A DNA stretch of 6,635 bases from Christensenella sp. UBA3700. GTDB lineage: Bacteria; Bacillota; Clostridia; Christensenellales; UBA3700. A program made the translations under genes and the position numbers. Of this stretch, positions 1 to 5,347 are shown piece after piece. Under the pieces are notes generated by a model. The model was given only the letters and a program-made list of their open reading frames with translations. It was not told where the DNA came from and ran no database searches. The number at the start of each line of letters is the position of its first letter. Positions within the stretch are counted from its first letter, which is position 1. The stretch lies in NCBI GenBank assembly GCA_002372775.1, contig DFIJ01000172.1, positions 1-6,635 of the forward strand, read 5' to 3'.

Positions 1-78
1 GCAATGAAATTGTTGAGGTTGTTGCATAGACAGTAACATAAAAAACGGACATTTAAGTTGTTCTAAAACTTGACATAG

Positions 79-252
79 TACCAAAGCAATGTTGACGGAG
101 CAAAGCTCGCTGCATTCATCGATGCGGCTGTGGTAGACAGTATCAGGGAACTGGAGAAGAGAGAAGATGACTTGTCAAAAGCTGGTGTGACCATGCTGGA
201 GCAGATGAGTCCCCAGTTTTTGGAATTCGTGCTGAAGCGTATCGGAGTTTGA
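79..252 (+). pseudogene. 3' remnant of an unrecognised gene, truncated at its 5' end
   Basis: An open frame of 57 codons follows an in-frame TAG at 76-78 and ends at TGA 250-252. It reads as coding from its first codon (NVDGAKLAAFIDAAVVDS, then IRELEKRED, ending FVLKRIGV). It is helical and charged and uses G/C-ending codons freely, unlike the capsule genes to the right. The first in-frame ATG is at 193, too late to be a credible start, so I read this as the C-terminus of a larger protein whose front is missing. The 78 bases before it hold only an eight-codon open end (NEIVEVVA, TAG at 27-29) that may be the tail of another gene, then A+T-rich sequence. I do not recognise the family. A mobile-element origin is only inferred from the neighbourhood. 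Confidence 0.4.
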
Positions 253-259
253 AATGCGA

Positions 260-332
260 AAAATAAAAACGGAAAAGACGTAGATAAATTCTACAGAATA
301 GGGTATAATGAATTCGGTGGAAAATAAAAACG
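260..332. repeat. 12-bp direct repeat flanking the ATPase-operon promoter
   Basis: AAAATAAAAACG occurs exactly at 260-271 and 321-332, and both copies continue with a similar stretch (GGAAAAGACG and TGAAAACCG). The promoter boxes at 281-309 lie between them. The second copy also forms the left arm of a small hairpin (AAAAACG 326-332, CGTTTTT 340-346) in the 5' leader. The pair could be a regulator site or a local duplication. Low sequence complexity makes chance possible. Confidence 0.4.
281..309 (+). promoter_or_regulatory. Sigma-A-type promoter of the ATPase/RloB-like operon
   Basis: A perfect -10 box TATAAT (304-309) has TAGATA (281-286; 4 of 6 matches to TTGACA) upstream with a 17-base spacer. 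Transcription would start near 316, giving a leader of about 48 bases before the ATG at 364. No other promoter of this quality was seen between 253 and 363, so the two-gene unit probably has its own transcript. Confidence 0.5.
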
Positions 333-363
333 TGAAAACCGTTTTTAGATGGGAGAATGCTAC

Positions 364-1515
364 ATGAAAATACTTCGTATTACAGCACAAGGGCTTCCAT
401 TGTTTAAGGAGGACTTGGATATTTGCTTTTACACTCAGCAGCGTGTGAGTGAAGATGACAAGAATAATTTGTACAACCTGATTGATAACTATTACCTTCA
501 TTCTGCATGTGCGTTTATTGGAATCAATGCTTCTGGTAAAACCTCTGTGTTGAAAGTCATCAATTTAGCACTGAACATTATAAAGAATGAGCCAATTAAT
601 CATGTGGAGGCAAAAACCATTCTTGGAGGATCAGAGAAAGCTACGATTCGCACATACTTTTATGATAAGCGCAAATATATCTGCTGTCTTGAAACCGTGA
701 TTACAGCGAAAAAAGCAAAGACAGGCGAGTATGTGTATTCAATCTTGTCTGAAAGACTATGGGAGAAGCCGATTGCAAGCGTTAAGTCGAAAAAATATTT
801 GACGGATTTCGATGGAATAGAGCCTGTTGATTCACGTAATAGCAATGAAGCTTATCTTTCAGATGATGTCAGCTTTATTATCGCTCATAATAAAAAGGTA
901 AATGACGCTGTTGATGTGTTTAGCCTTCTTTCTTATACGAATGTGAATGTTTTGCCTTTTACAGAAAATATTCCGCTGGAAGTGATTGCTTTTCTTGACC
1001 CGACCATCGAGAAACTATGTTTTGAGCAGGCGGAAGGAAAAACATTTATTCATCTGAAATTTAGAGATGAAGATGAGATAATCTTGAATAATGCGGTAGA
1101 TCTTGAACAGTATTTGTCCTCTGGTACAATTAAGGGCATTATTACATTTTCGATGGTGAAAGAGGTTCTTCAATCTGGAGGATACCTTCTGGTAGATGAA
1201 ATTGAAAATCATTTTAATAAAGAAATTGTAACTACTCTGATGCGCTTCTTCATGGACAGCCGACTTAACAAAAGAGGCGGAACGCTGATTTTTACAACGC
1301 ATTATCCGGAACTGCTAGATGAATATGACCGAAATGATGGGATTTGTATCGTAAGAAATCGAAATGGCATCACAGTGGAAAACTTGAGCTATATTCTAAA
1401 GCGCAACGATATTAAGAAGAGCGATGCATATCAAAGCGGATTCCTGGAAGGAACAACTCCAGCGTATGAAGCATATATGCGTTTGAAGAAAAATCTGGCC
1501 GCTTCTATTAAATAA
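364..1515 (+). CDS. AAA-family (SMC/ABC-like) ATPase, probable sensor/motor subunit of a two-gene defence module
   Basis: This 383-residue protein has the full ABC/SMC-type ATPase layout of the AAA_15/AAA_21 group. The N-terminal strand is MKILRITAQGLPLF. The Walker A motif GINASGKT is at about residues 53-60 and a signature-like YLSSGTIKG at about 250-258. The Walker B YLLVDEIE is at about 274-281, with D278 and catalytic E279, and the switch histidine lies in TTHYPE (H313). The middle (about 80-240) is a variable insert, as in OLD, RloA and AbiLi proteins. I chose ATG 364 over ATG 349 because GGGAGA at 351-356 sits 7 bases before it and would lie inside the longer version; the family also normally opens directly with the MKIL-type strand. 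The next gene follows after 12 bases. Such ATPases typically partner a nuclease, so an anti-phage role is inferred; RecF-like repair is a less likely alternative. Confidence 0.85.
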   Translation: MKILRITAQGLPLFKEDLDICFYTQQRVSEDDKNNLYNLIDNYYLHSACAFIGINASGKTSVLKVINLALNIIKNEPINHVEAKTILGGSEKATIRTYFYDKRKYICCLETVITAKKAKTGEYVYSILSERLWEKPIASVKSKKYLTDFDGIEPVDSRNSNEAYLSDDVSFIIAHNKKVNDAVDVFSLLSYTNVNVLPFTENIPLEVIAFLDPTIEKLCFEQAEGKTFIHLKFRDEDEIILNNAVDLEQYLSSGTIKGIITFSMVKEVLQSGGYLLVDEIENHFNKEIVTTLMRFFMDSRLNKRGGTLIFTTHYPELLDEYDRNDGICIVRNRNGITVENLSYILKRNDIKKSDAYQSGFLEGTTPAYEAYMRLKKNLAASIK

Positions 1516-1527
1516 GGGGGCGGTAGG

Positions 1528-2046
1528 ATGAAGTTAGCACCATATATAGCGTGTATATGTGAAGGATCAGCAGAAACTGCAATTATTGATGTTCTAGTGG
1601 ATAATAATCTTTTGATTTTTACAAGAGAAGATATGCTTGAAGAAAATGTTATTCGCTGCAGGAGTGCTAAGACATTTGAGAAACGCTTCTTGCGTAAAGG
1701 ATTTAAAAATCAGATCTCTGTCATAAGGATTCTTGACTCTCGAAGAGAAGAGTTTAGGCTTAGCAAAGCCTATGAGAAGAAGGTTGATGTGATCAATGTT
1801 ATTACTGCTCCGGAGATAGAGATGCTGATTATTCATAACGAAGGAGCTTATGAGCGATTTAAGCGCTCAGGAAAGAAACCTAGTGAATTCTGTAAAGCAG
1901 ATCTTCGCATGCATAATGTGAAATCGTATGATTTTGTGAAAGATTATTTTAGTAATCCACAGACATTAGTTAATGCAATAAAAGAGTATCGTAGAACCGC
2001 AAATATTCCTAAAAGTGAATATAGTTTATCAGATCTGTTAAAATAA
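1528..2046 (+). CDS. RloB/AbiLii-like (TOPRIM-like) protein, putative nuclease partner of the upstream ATPase
   Basis: This is a 172-residue soluble protein. Residues 7-16 (IACICEGSAE) look like the first strand and catalytic glutamate of a TOPRIM-type fold (E12, with G13 and E16). Residues 65-73 (VIRILDSRR) match the following acidic strand with D70. Residues 94-104 (APEIEMLIIHN) resemble the RloB/AbiLii motif of roughly NPxFExWLLLHF. A basic C-terminal half follows. From memory, members of that family are somewhat longer, and the second acidic residue of a DxD pair is not obvious, so activity is uncertain. AAGGGGG at 1514-1520 lies 7 bases before the ATG and overlaps the stop codon of the ATPase gene, implying tight co-expression. 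In AbiL and RloAB modules the ATPase is thought to control such an effector. That link is inference from motifs and gene order; a divergent DUF4435/AriB-like effector is an alternative. Confidence 0.6.
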   Translation: MKLAPYIACICEGSAETAIIDVLVDNNLLIFTREDMLEENVIRCRSAKTFEKRFLRKGFKNQISVIRILDSRREEFRLSKAYEKKVDVINVITAPEIEMLIIHNEGAYERFKRSGKKPSEFCKADLRMHNVKSYDFVKDYFSNPQTLVNAIKEYRRTANIPKSEYSLSDLLK

Positions 2047-2052
2047 AGATTT

Positions 2053-2107
2053 GCCCACTGGCGCACTGTGTAAATCCTACATGGTACGCTGGTGAGCTTC
2101 TTTTTTT
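2053..2107 (+). terminator. Rho-independent terminator after the ATPase/RloB-like operon
   Basis: The arms GCCCACTGGCG (2053-2063) and CGCTGGTGAGC (2087-2097) pair with one mismatch and two G-T wobbles. The apical region can form a further small TGTA/TACA stem. The hairpin is followed by TTC and seven T (2101-2107). It starts six bases after the stop codon at 2046. Confidence 0.75.
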
Positions 2108-2114
2108 GCCTCAT

Positions 2115-2182
2115 CCCGCATGAACCACAGACAGCACCCCGGCATGCTCCGAAGTGCAGTTGTGGCTTACGCGGGCTTTTTT
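2115..2182 (+). terminator. Long imperfect hairpin with T-run: second, tandem terminator
   Basis: A stem covering 61 bases is built from nested pairs: CCCGC/GCGGG (2115-2119, 2171-2175), CCACA/TGTGG (2125-2129, 2161-2165), GCAC/GTGC (2134-2137, 2154-2157) and CGG/CCG near the tip, with small internal loops. Six T follow at 2177-2182. The T-run is on the plus side only, so it stops rightward transcripts before they enter the convergent XRE gene. It is larger than a plain terminator and could also be a structured RNA 3' end. Confidence 0.65.
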
Positions 2183-2234
2183 GTTATGTGGTCAACGGGT
2201 TACAAAATCATACTCCCAATCCGTATAAAATCGC

Positions 2235-2549
2235 TTACAGTTCCTTTATCATTCGGGTGAGAATCTCCTGCTCAAGTGTGTTGCAGTGCAAAAGCAGACG
2301 GTGAATCTCGGAATCGGCAGTGGAAGCCGAGTGTGTCAGACTGTCTACGAGAAGGTCGTCTGCTGATACGTTCAATGCATTTGCGATATCAACCAGAGTA
2401 TCCAGGCTCGGACGGTTGATAGCTGATTCAATAACACTGATGTGTTTTCGGGTCATGTTAAGCTGTTCCCCAAGAGCCTCTTGCGTGATACCAGTTTGTT
2501 TGCGGGCGTTTGAAATACGCTTGCCCAAAGCTTCATAATCAATGGCCAT
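2235..2549 (-). CDS. XRE-family (lambda-repressor-like) transcriptional regulator
   Basis: A 104-residue protein. Residues about 6-68 form a HTH_3 domain: the recognition region runs from TQEALGEQLNMT to KHISVIES (22-42), then the typical tail RPSLDTLVDIANALNVSADDLL. Residues 70-104 are a short helical extension (SEIHRLLLHCNTLEQEILTRMIKEL), perhaps for dimerisation. There is no peptidase or kinase domain, so it is a small DNA-binding regulator. The start is firm: AAGGAGG on the minus strand (2557-2563) lies 7 bases before the ATG. A promoter (2590-2618) and two dyads lie directly upstream, pointing to autoregulation. It converges on the ATPase/RloB-like operon and is separated from it by two terminators. 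Its codons differ from the A+T-rich capsule genes, which fits an acquired element. Its targets are unknown; the element or the defence operon are plausible. Confidence 0.9.
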   Translation of the reverse strand: MAIDYEALGKRISNARKQTGITQEALGEQLNMTRKHISVIESAINRPSLDTLVDIANALNVSADDLLVDSLTHSASTADSEIHRLLLHCNTLEQEILTRMIKEL

Positions 2550-2560
2550 GTGTGTTCCTC

Positions 2561-2580
2561 CTTATGTTTACCCGCATAAG
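2561..2580 (-). promoter_or_regulatory. Inverted repeat (candidate operator) in the XRE leader
   Basis: CTTATG and CATAAG form a perfect 6-bp inverted repeat with an 8-base centre. It sits between the predicted transcription start (about 2582) and the ribosome-binding site of the XRE gene, and its inner end touches the AAGGAGG box. It could bind the XRE protein or form a weak hairpin that hides the ribosome-binding site. Confidence 0.4.
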
Positions 2581-2589
2581 GCTGTAACA

Positions 2590-2618
2590 ATTATCTCGTA
2601 GAGAAAAATACATAGCAA
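2590..2618 (-). promoter_or_regulatory. Sigma-A-type promoter of the XRE gene, with a dyad in its spacer
   Basis: On the minus strand, TTGCTA (2613-2618) and GATAAT (2590-2595) are separated by exactly 17 bases, and the start would be near 2582. An 11-bp dyad TCTCGTAGAGA (2594-2604) begins inside the -10 box and runs into the spacer. A repressor there would block polymerase, so autoregulation is likely but unproven. Confidence 0.55.
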
Positions 2619-2635
2619 CTGGTTATAGAAGAGTT

Positions 2636-2694
2636 TAAGACCGCAAAAGCTCACACCCCTATCTGCTGTGTGGTCTTAGCCTGCTATGTAGCAG
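2636..2694. repeat. Cluster of nested inverted repeats at the broken end of the XRE remnant
   Basis: TAAGACC (2636-2642) is inverted as GGTCTTA (2672-2678), enclosing a second inverted pair CACAC (2652-2656)/GTGTG (2668-2672). Immediately next to it is the dyad CTGCTA-TG-TAGCAG (2681-2694). No T-run follows on either strand, so it is not a simple terminator. The dyad lies exactly where the XRE remnant stops resembling its family. Confidence 0.5.
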
Positions 2695-2865
2695 AACATG
2701 GAATATATCGGCCATTTTTTCAAGTATTTCAACATTGCGAGGATAGCGACCATCACGCTCCCATCCGATGATTGTTCGTTTGCTGACTCCTATATACTTT
2801 GCCAATTCGTCCTGCGTTAAGGTGTTTTTCTTTCGTAAATCACAATCTTTCTCTCCAAATTTTAT
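2659..2865 (-). pseudogene. Degenerate XRE-family repressor without a normal start codon
   Basis: Reading minus from 2865 gives a 68-codon frame with a clear helix-turn-helix: LTQDELAKYIGVSKRTIIGW, then ERDGRYPRNVEILEKMADIF. This resembles the N-terminal domain of XRE repressors that typically begin MKFGEKLRDLRKK. Here that position reads ATA-AAA-TTT-GGA (IKFGE), so the expected ATG is ATA. The frame is closed by TAA further upstream with no ATG, GTG or TTG before the domain. AGAAAGG (2874-2880) is spaced correctly, 8 bases before the ATA. After residue about 57 the family pattern is lost (LLHSRLRPHSR, then TAG), inside the inverted-repeat cluster. I read it as a decayed gene with a lost start and a replaced 3' end. 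Rare ATA initiation and a functional 68-residue repressor cannot be excluded. Its promoter and operator appear intact. Confidence 0.65.
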
Positions 2866-2888
2866 GTTTGCAACCTTTCTGTGGAGCA

Positions 2889-2904
2889 GTTATCGTACTA
2901 TAAC
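2889..2904. promoter_or_regulatory. 16-bp operator-like dyad
   Basis: GTTATCGTACTATAAC is symmetrical at 14 of 16 positions: half-sites GTTAT/ATAAC around GTAC, with only the bases flanking GTAC breaking symmetry. It overlaps the -10 box of the minus-strand promoter for the XRE remnant, the classic position for an autorepressor site. Confidence 0.6.
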
Positions 2905-2926
2905 AATGTGCAAAGGAATTTGTAAG
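2897..2926 (-). promoter_or_regulatory. Promoter of the degenerate XRE gene
   Basis: On the minus strand, CTTACA (2921-2926; 4 of 6 matches) and TATAGT (2897-2902; 5 of 6) are separated by 18 bases. The -10 box lies inside the 16-bp dyad. It would give a short leader ending at the AGAAAGG box and the ATA codon at 2865. Confidence 0.45.
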
Positions 2927-3032
2927 TAATATATTCAGAATGTGCAATAAGATTTACAATTTCCCCTTGATGGCATTAATAAAATCTATTGAATACATCA
3001 AATAAATGTGATAACCTTTCAACGTACATTTA

Positions 3033-3038
3033 TATAAT
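3033..3038 (+). promoter_or_regulatory. Possible -10 box of the capsule operon
   Basis: A perfect TATAAT lies 139 bases before the LCP start, but no convincing -35 box sits 16-18 bases upstream (GATAAC at 3010-3015). The sequence is A+T-rich, so chance occurrence is likely enough. The rest of the gene-poor stretch 2927-3176 holds only this box, the leader ORF and the hairpin described separately. Confidence 0.3.
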
Positions 3039-3077
3039 TGTGTGAATACAAATATATTGGGATTGGGAGAAAATAGA

Positions 3078-3107
3078 ATGTTAAATTATTTTGGGGAAAT
3101 CAAATAA
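3078..3107 (+). CDS. Possible 9-residue leader peptide of the capsule operon
   Basis: ATG at 3078 opens a short frame MLNYFGEIK ending at TAA 3105-3107. GGGAGA (3065-3070) lies 7 bases upstream, a textbook ribosome-binding site. The frame ends 10 bases before the terminator-like hairpin at 3118. That arrangement resembles translation-coupled attenuation, although the peptide shows no run of one amino acid. It may equally be a chance ORF. Confidence 0.3.
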   Translation: MLNYFGEIK

Positions 3108-3117
3108 TAAGCATCTT

Positions 3118-3147
3118 AATGGTAAGCAATAATTGTTTACCATTTTT
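3118..3147 (+). terminator. Terminator-like hairpin in the capsule-operon leader (candidate attenuator)
   Basis: Arms 3118-3130 (AATGGTAAGCAAT) and 3132-3144 (ATTGTTTACCATT) are complementary over 13 bases apart from one G-T wobble, with one base between them. In RNA about 10-11 pairs would close a small loop, and the right arm runs into a run of five T (3143-3147). It lies only 29 bases before the LCP start codon. No plus-strand gene upstream needs terminating between 2183 and here, so read-through control of the operon is the likelier role. A protein-binding dyad is an alternative. Confidence 0.55.
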
Positions 3148-3176
3148 CTAGTTCTTTCAGTTATTAAGGAGAGTGA

Positions 3177-4631
3177 ATGAAAATGTTAAAGAAGATTTTA
3201 AGAAGACGTAATTTCTTAATCTTACAAGCAATTACATCAATTATATTGATGATTATGGTTGTAGGATTAGGATTAGTACCAATGAAGTATTTAATCATTG
3301 TTGGATTAGTATTAGTTGCTTTAGAATTAGGCATGTATGTATGGCTACAACCATATAAACATAGACATCATCATGATAAGAAAGGTAAGACAAGATACTT
3401 AGTTGGTAAGATTGTATCTTTAGTATTATCTGTACTAATGGTTGTTGGTAGTTTAGCTGTTAGTAAAGGTAATAAGAGTATTGATGAAATATTTGGTGAC
3501 AATAAAGAAGAAATTACTTATTCAGTTATTGTTCTTAAGAACAGTTCATATAAAAAGTTAAGTGATCTCAATGGTAAAAGTATCGGAATTCAACCTAATG
3601 TTGATACTACAAACCAAAACTATGTGCTAAAAGAGATTGCAAAAAAAGCCACATTAAGTTCTACTGAATATTTAAACTATCAAGCAGTAGCTGAAGGATT
3701 AGTTAGTCATTCAGTAGAATGTATCCTACTAAATGAAGCTTATAGAACAGCACTAGCTGAATATGATAGTAACTTCTCTAAAGATACAAAAGTTATTTGG
3801 AAATATACATTAACACAAAATGTTAAGCCACAAACAAAGAGTACAAATGCTGCAGGTACATTTATTGTTTATATTTCTGGTATTGACGCTTATGGTACTG
3901 CATCAACAGTATCAAGAAGTGATGTTAATATGATTGTCACTGTTAATACAAATACGCACAACATTCTGATGACATCTATTCCAAGAGATTACTATGTACC
4001 ATTAGCTAATTCAGGTAAAGAAGATAAATTAACACACTCTGGTTTATTTGGTGTAGAAAACACAGTTAAAACTGTTGAAAACTTCATGGATATCGATATT
4101 GATTATTATGCAAGATTAAACTTCACAACATTAACTGAACTTGTTGATGCAATTGGTGGTATAGATGTTTATAGCGATAAAGATATTAAACTATTACATG
4201 GTAGAGATCTTCATGAAGGTGTTAACCATATGGATGGTGCAACAGCATTAGCTTTCGCAAGAGAACGTTATGGTTATGAATCTGGTGACTATCACCGTGT
4301 GCAAAACCAACAAGATGTTCTTACAGCTATCATCAAGAAAATGTTATCTCCAACACTACTTACAAACTATACAAAGATTCTTAATGCAGCAGGTGATTCT
4401 TTCACTACAAATATGCCAGCCGACAAGATGAAAGAATTAGCTAATGAACAGCTTAATACAAATGCATCTTGGAACTTCTCTAGTCGCATTATGCAAGGAA
4501 CAGGTAAAATGATGACAGGTGGTTATATGATGCCTAATACTAAGCTTTACTATACAATTCCTAACGAAGATGGCGTTAAACAAAATAAACAATATATCAA
4601 AGATGTCTTATCTAATGATACATTGAATTAA
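3177..4631 (+). CDS. cpsA: LytR-CpsA-Psr (LCP) family cell-wall polymer ligase (CpsA-like)
   Basis: LCP enzymes move lipid-linked glycopolymers onto peptidoglycan at the outer membrane face. This 484-residue protein has three predicted membrane helices (about 13-32, 36-58, 75-95) with a His-rich cytoplasmic loop between the last two (HRHHHD, 62-67). An extracellular domain at about 113-215 recalls a periplasmic-binding-protein lobe (SVIVLKNSSYKKLSDLNGKS). The LCP catalytic domain spans about 226-392. Its conserved polyphosphate-binding residues are present: SRSD (R247, D249), IPRD (R270, D271), ARER (R362, R364) and DYHRVQNQQ (R374). AAGGAG at 3166-3171 suits ATG 3177; ATG 3183 is a possible alternative. 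Length and layout match CpsA-type LCP proteins that open capsule operons. A terminator-like hairpin lies just upstream and cpsC follows after 14 bases. Function by family is secure; the exact polymer is unknown. Confidence 0.92.
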   Translation: MKMLKKILRRRNFLILQAITSIILMIMVVGLGLVPMKYLIIVGLVLVALELGMYVWLQPYKHRHHHDKKGKTRYLVGKIVSLVLSVLMVVGSLAVSKGNKSIDEIFGDNKEEITYSVIVLKNSSYKKLSDLNGKSIGIQPNVDTTNQNYVLKEIAKKATLSSTEYLNYQAVAEGLVSHSVECILLNEAYRTALAEYDSNFSKDTKVIWKYTLTQNVKPQTKSTNAAGTFIVYISGIDAYGTASTVSRSDVNMIVTVNTNTHNILMTSIPRDYYVPLANSGKEDKLTHSGLFGVENTVKTVENFMDIDIDYYARLNFTTLTELVDAIGGIDVYSDKDIKLLHGRDLHEGVNHMDGATALAFARERYGYESGDYHRVQNQQDVLTAIIKKMLSPTLLTNYTKILNAAGDSFTTNMPADKMKELANEQLNTNASWNFSSRIMQGTGKMMTGGYMMPNTKLYYTIPNEDGVKQNKQYIKDVLSNDTLN

Positions 4632-4645
4632 TAGAAAGGAACTCT

Positions 4646-5347
4646 ATGGATAATACTTTTGTAACTGAAACAAACAAAGAAGAAGAAACTACCATTGATT
4701 TAATGGAAGTCTTCAAACAGCTCAAAACACATATCAGACCTATTATTCTTACCACACTTTTAATTGCTCTTGTTGCAGGTGTTGTAACTGTCTTCTTTAT
4801 TCCAAAGAAATATGAATCTACTGTACGTTTATATTTAAAACCTGATTCATCTACAGGTGTTTCTGACTATAGTCAGATAAATGCAAATAACTTATTAGTA
4901 AATAACTATGTAGAAATGATTAAAGGTAACAATATTACTGAAAAGGCTGCAACAGCACTAAAGATTAATCAGAGTGAAGTCTCTTCTTCACTTGCTGTAA
5001 GCAATGAAACAAACACTCAGGTTATTTCAATCACTTCAACAACAACTGATCCTGCTTTATCAAAGAGAATTGTTGATCAAGTCACAAAGACATTTAGAGA
5101 TGAAGTAAGAGAAAATTTAAATGTTACTAATATTACTATTATTGATAACTCTAAGATTGCGACTTCACCAGTATCACCATCATTACCTAAGAACTTAGCT
5201 ATTGGTGCTCTTGCCGGTGCAGTATTATCTATTGCGGTTGTTATTATTAGAATGCTTATGGATACAAGAATCCATAATAAAGATGAAGCTGAACAGTATC
5301 TTGGTATCCCTAACTTAGGTGCTGTACCATTTATTGAGAATAAGTAA
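4646..5347 (+). CDS. cpsC: CpsC/CapA-type polysaccharide co-polymerase (Wzz domain), BY-kinase activator
   Basis: This 233-residue membrane protein has the chain-length-determinant layout. Its N-terminus is cytoplasmic (IDLMEVFKQLKTHI), the first membrane helix is at about 33-52 and the extracellular domain at about 53-182. The conserved proline motif PVSPSLPKN (175-183) leads into the second helix (about 184-204). A cytoplasmic tail (about 205-233) ends GIPNLGAVPFIENK. In Gram-positives this tail binds and activates the separately encoded tyrosine kinase CpsD, and the pair controls polymer length and export. AAAGGA at 4635-4640 lies 5 bases before ATG. The stop codon shares one base with the next ATG (TAATG), so translation is probably coupled to cpsB. 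The order here is LCP-CpsC-CpsB-CpsD, whereas pneumococcus has cpsB before cpsC. Confidence 0.92.
   Translation: MDNTFVTETNKEEETTIDLMEVFKQLKTHIRPIILTTLLIALVAGVVTVFFIPKKYESTVRLYLKPDSSTGVSDYSQINANNLLVNNYVEMIKGNNITEKAATALKINQSEVSSSLAVSNETNTQVISITSTTTDPALSKRIVDQVTKTFRDEVRENLNVTNITIIDNSKIATSPVSPSLPKNLAIGALAGAVLSIAVVIIRMLMDTRIHNKDEAEQYLGIPNLGAVPFIENK

Noticed and set aside
70..75. TTGACA as a promoter -35 box
   Set aside because: No -10-like hexamer 16-18 bases downstream.
86..95. GCAATGTTGA, also present inverted within the XRE remnant, as an attachment repeat
   Set aside because: Only 10 bases, inside coding sequence in both places, with no shared flanks.
349..363. Upstream ATG at 349 as start of the ATPase
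   Set aside because: GGGAGA at 351-356 is correctly spaced for ATG 364 and would lie inside the longer version; ATG 349 has no ribosome-binding site of its own.
175..501. Minus-strand open frame of 108 codons
   Set aside because: Antisense to the ATPase gene and its leader, no ribosome-binding site, low-complexity hydrophobic sequence.
2092..2304. Plus-strand frame of 70 codons
   Set aside because: It runs through both terminators and the antisense strand of the XRE gene; composition is not protein-like.
2320..2538. Plus-strand frame opposite the XRE gene
   Set aside because: Shadow of the clearly coding minus-strand HTH gene.
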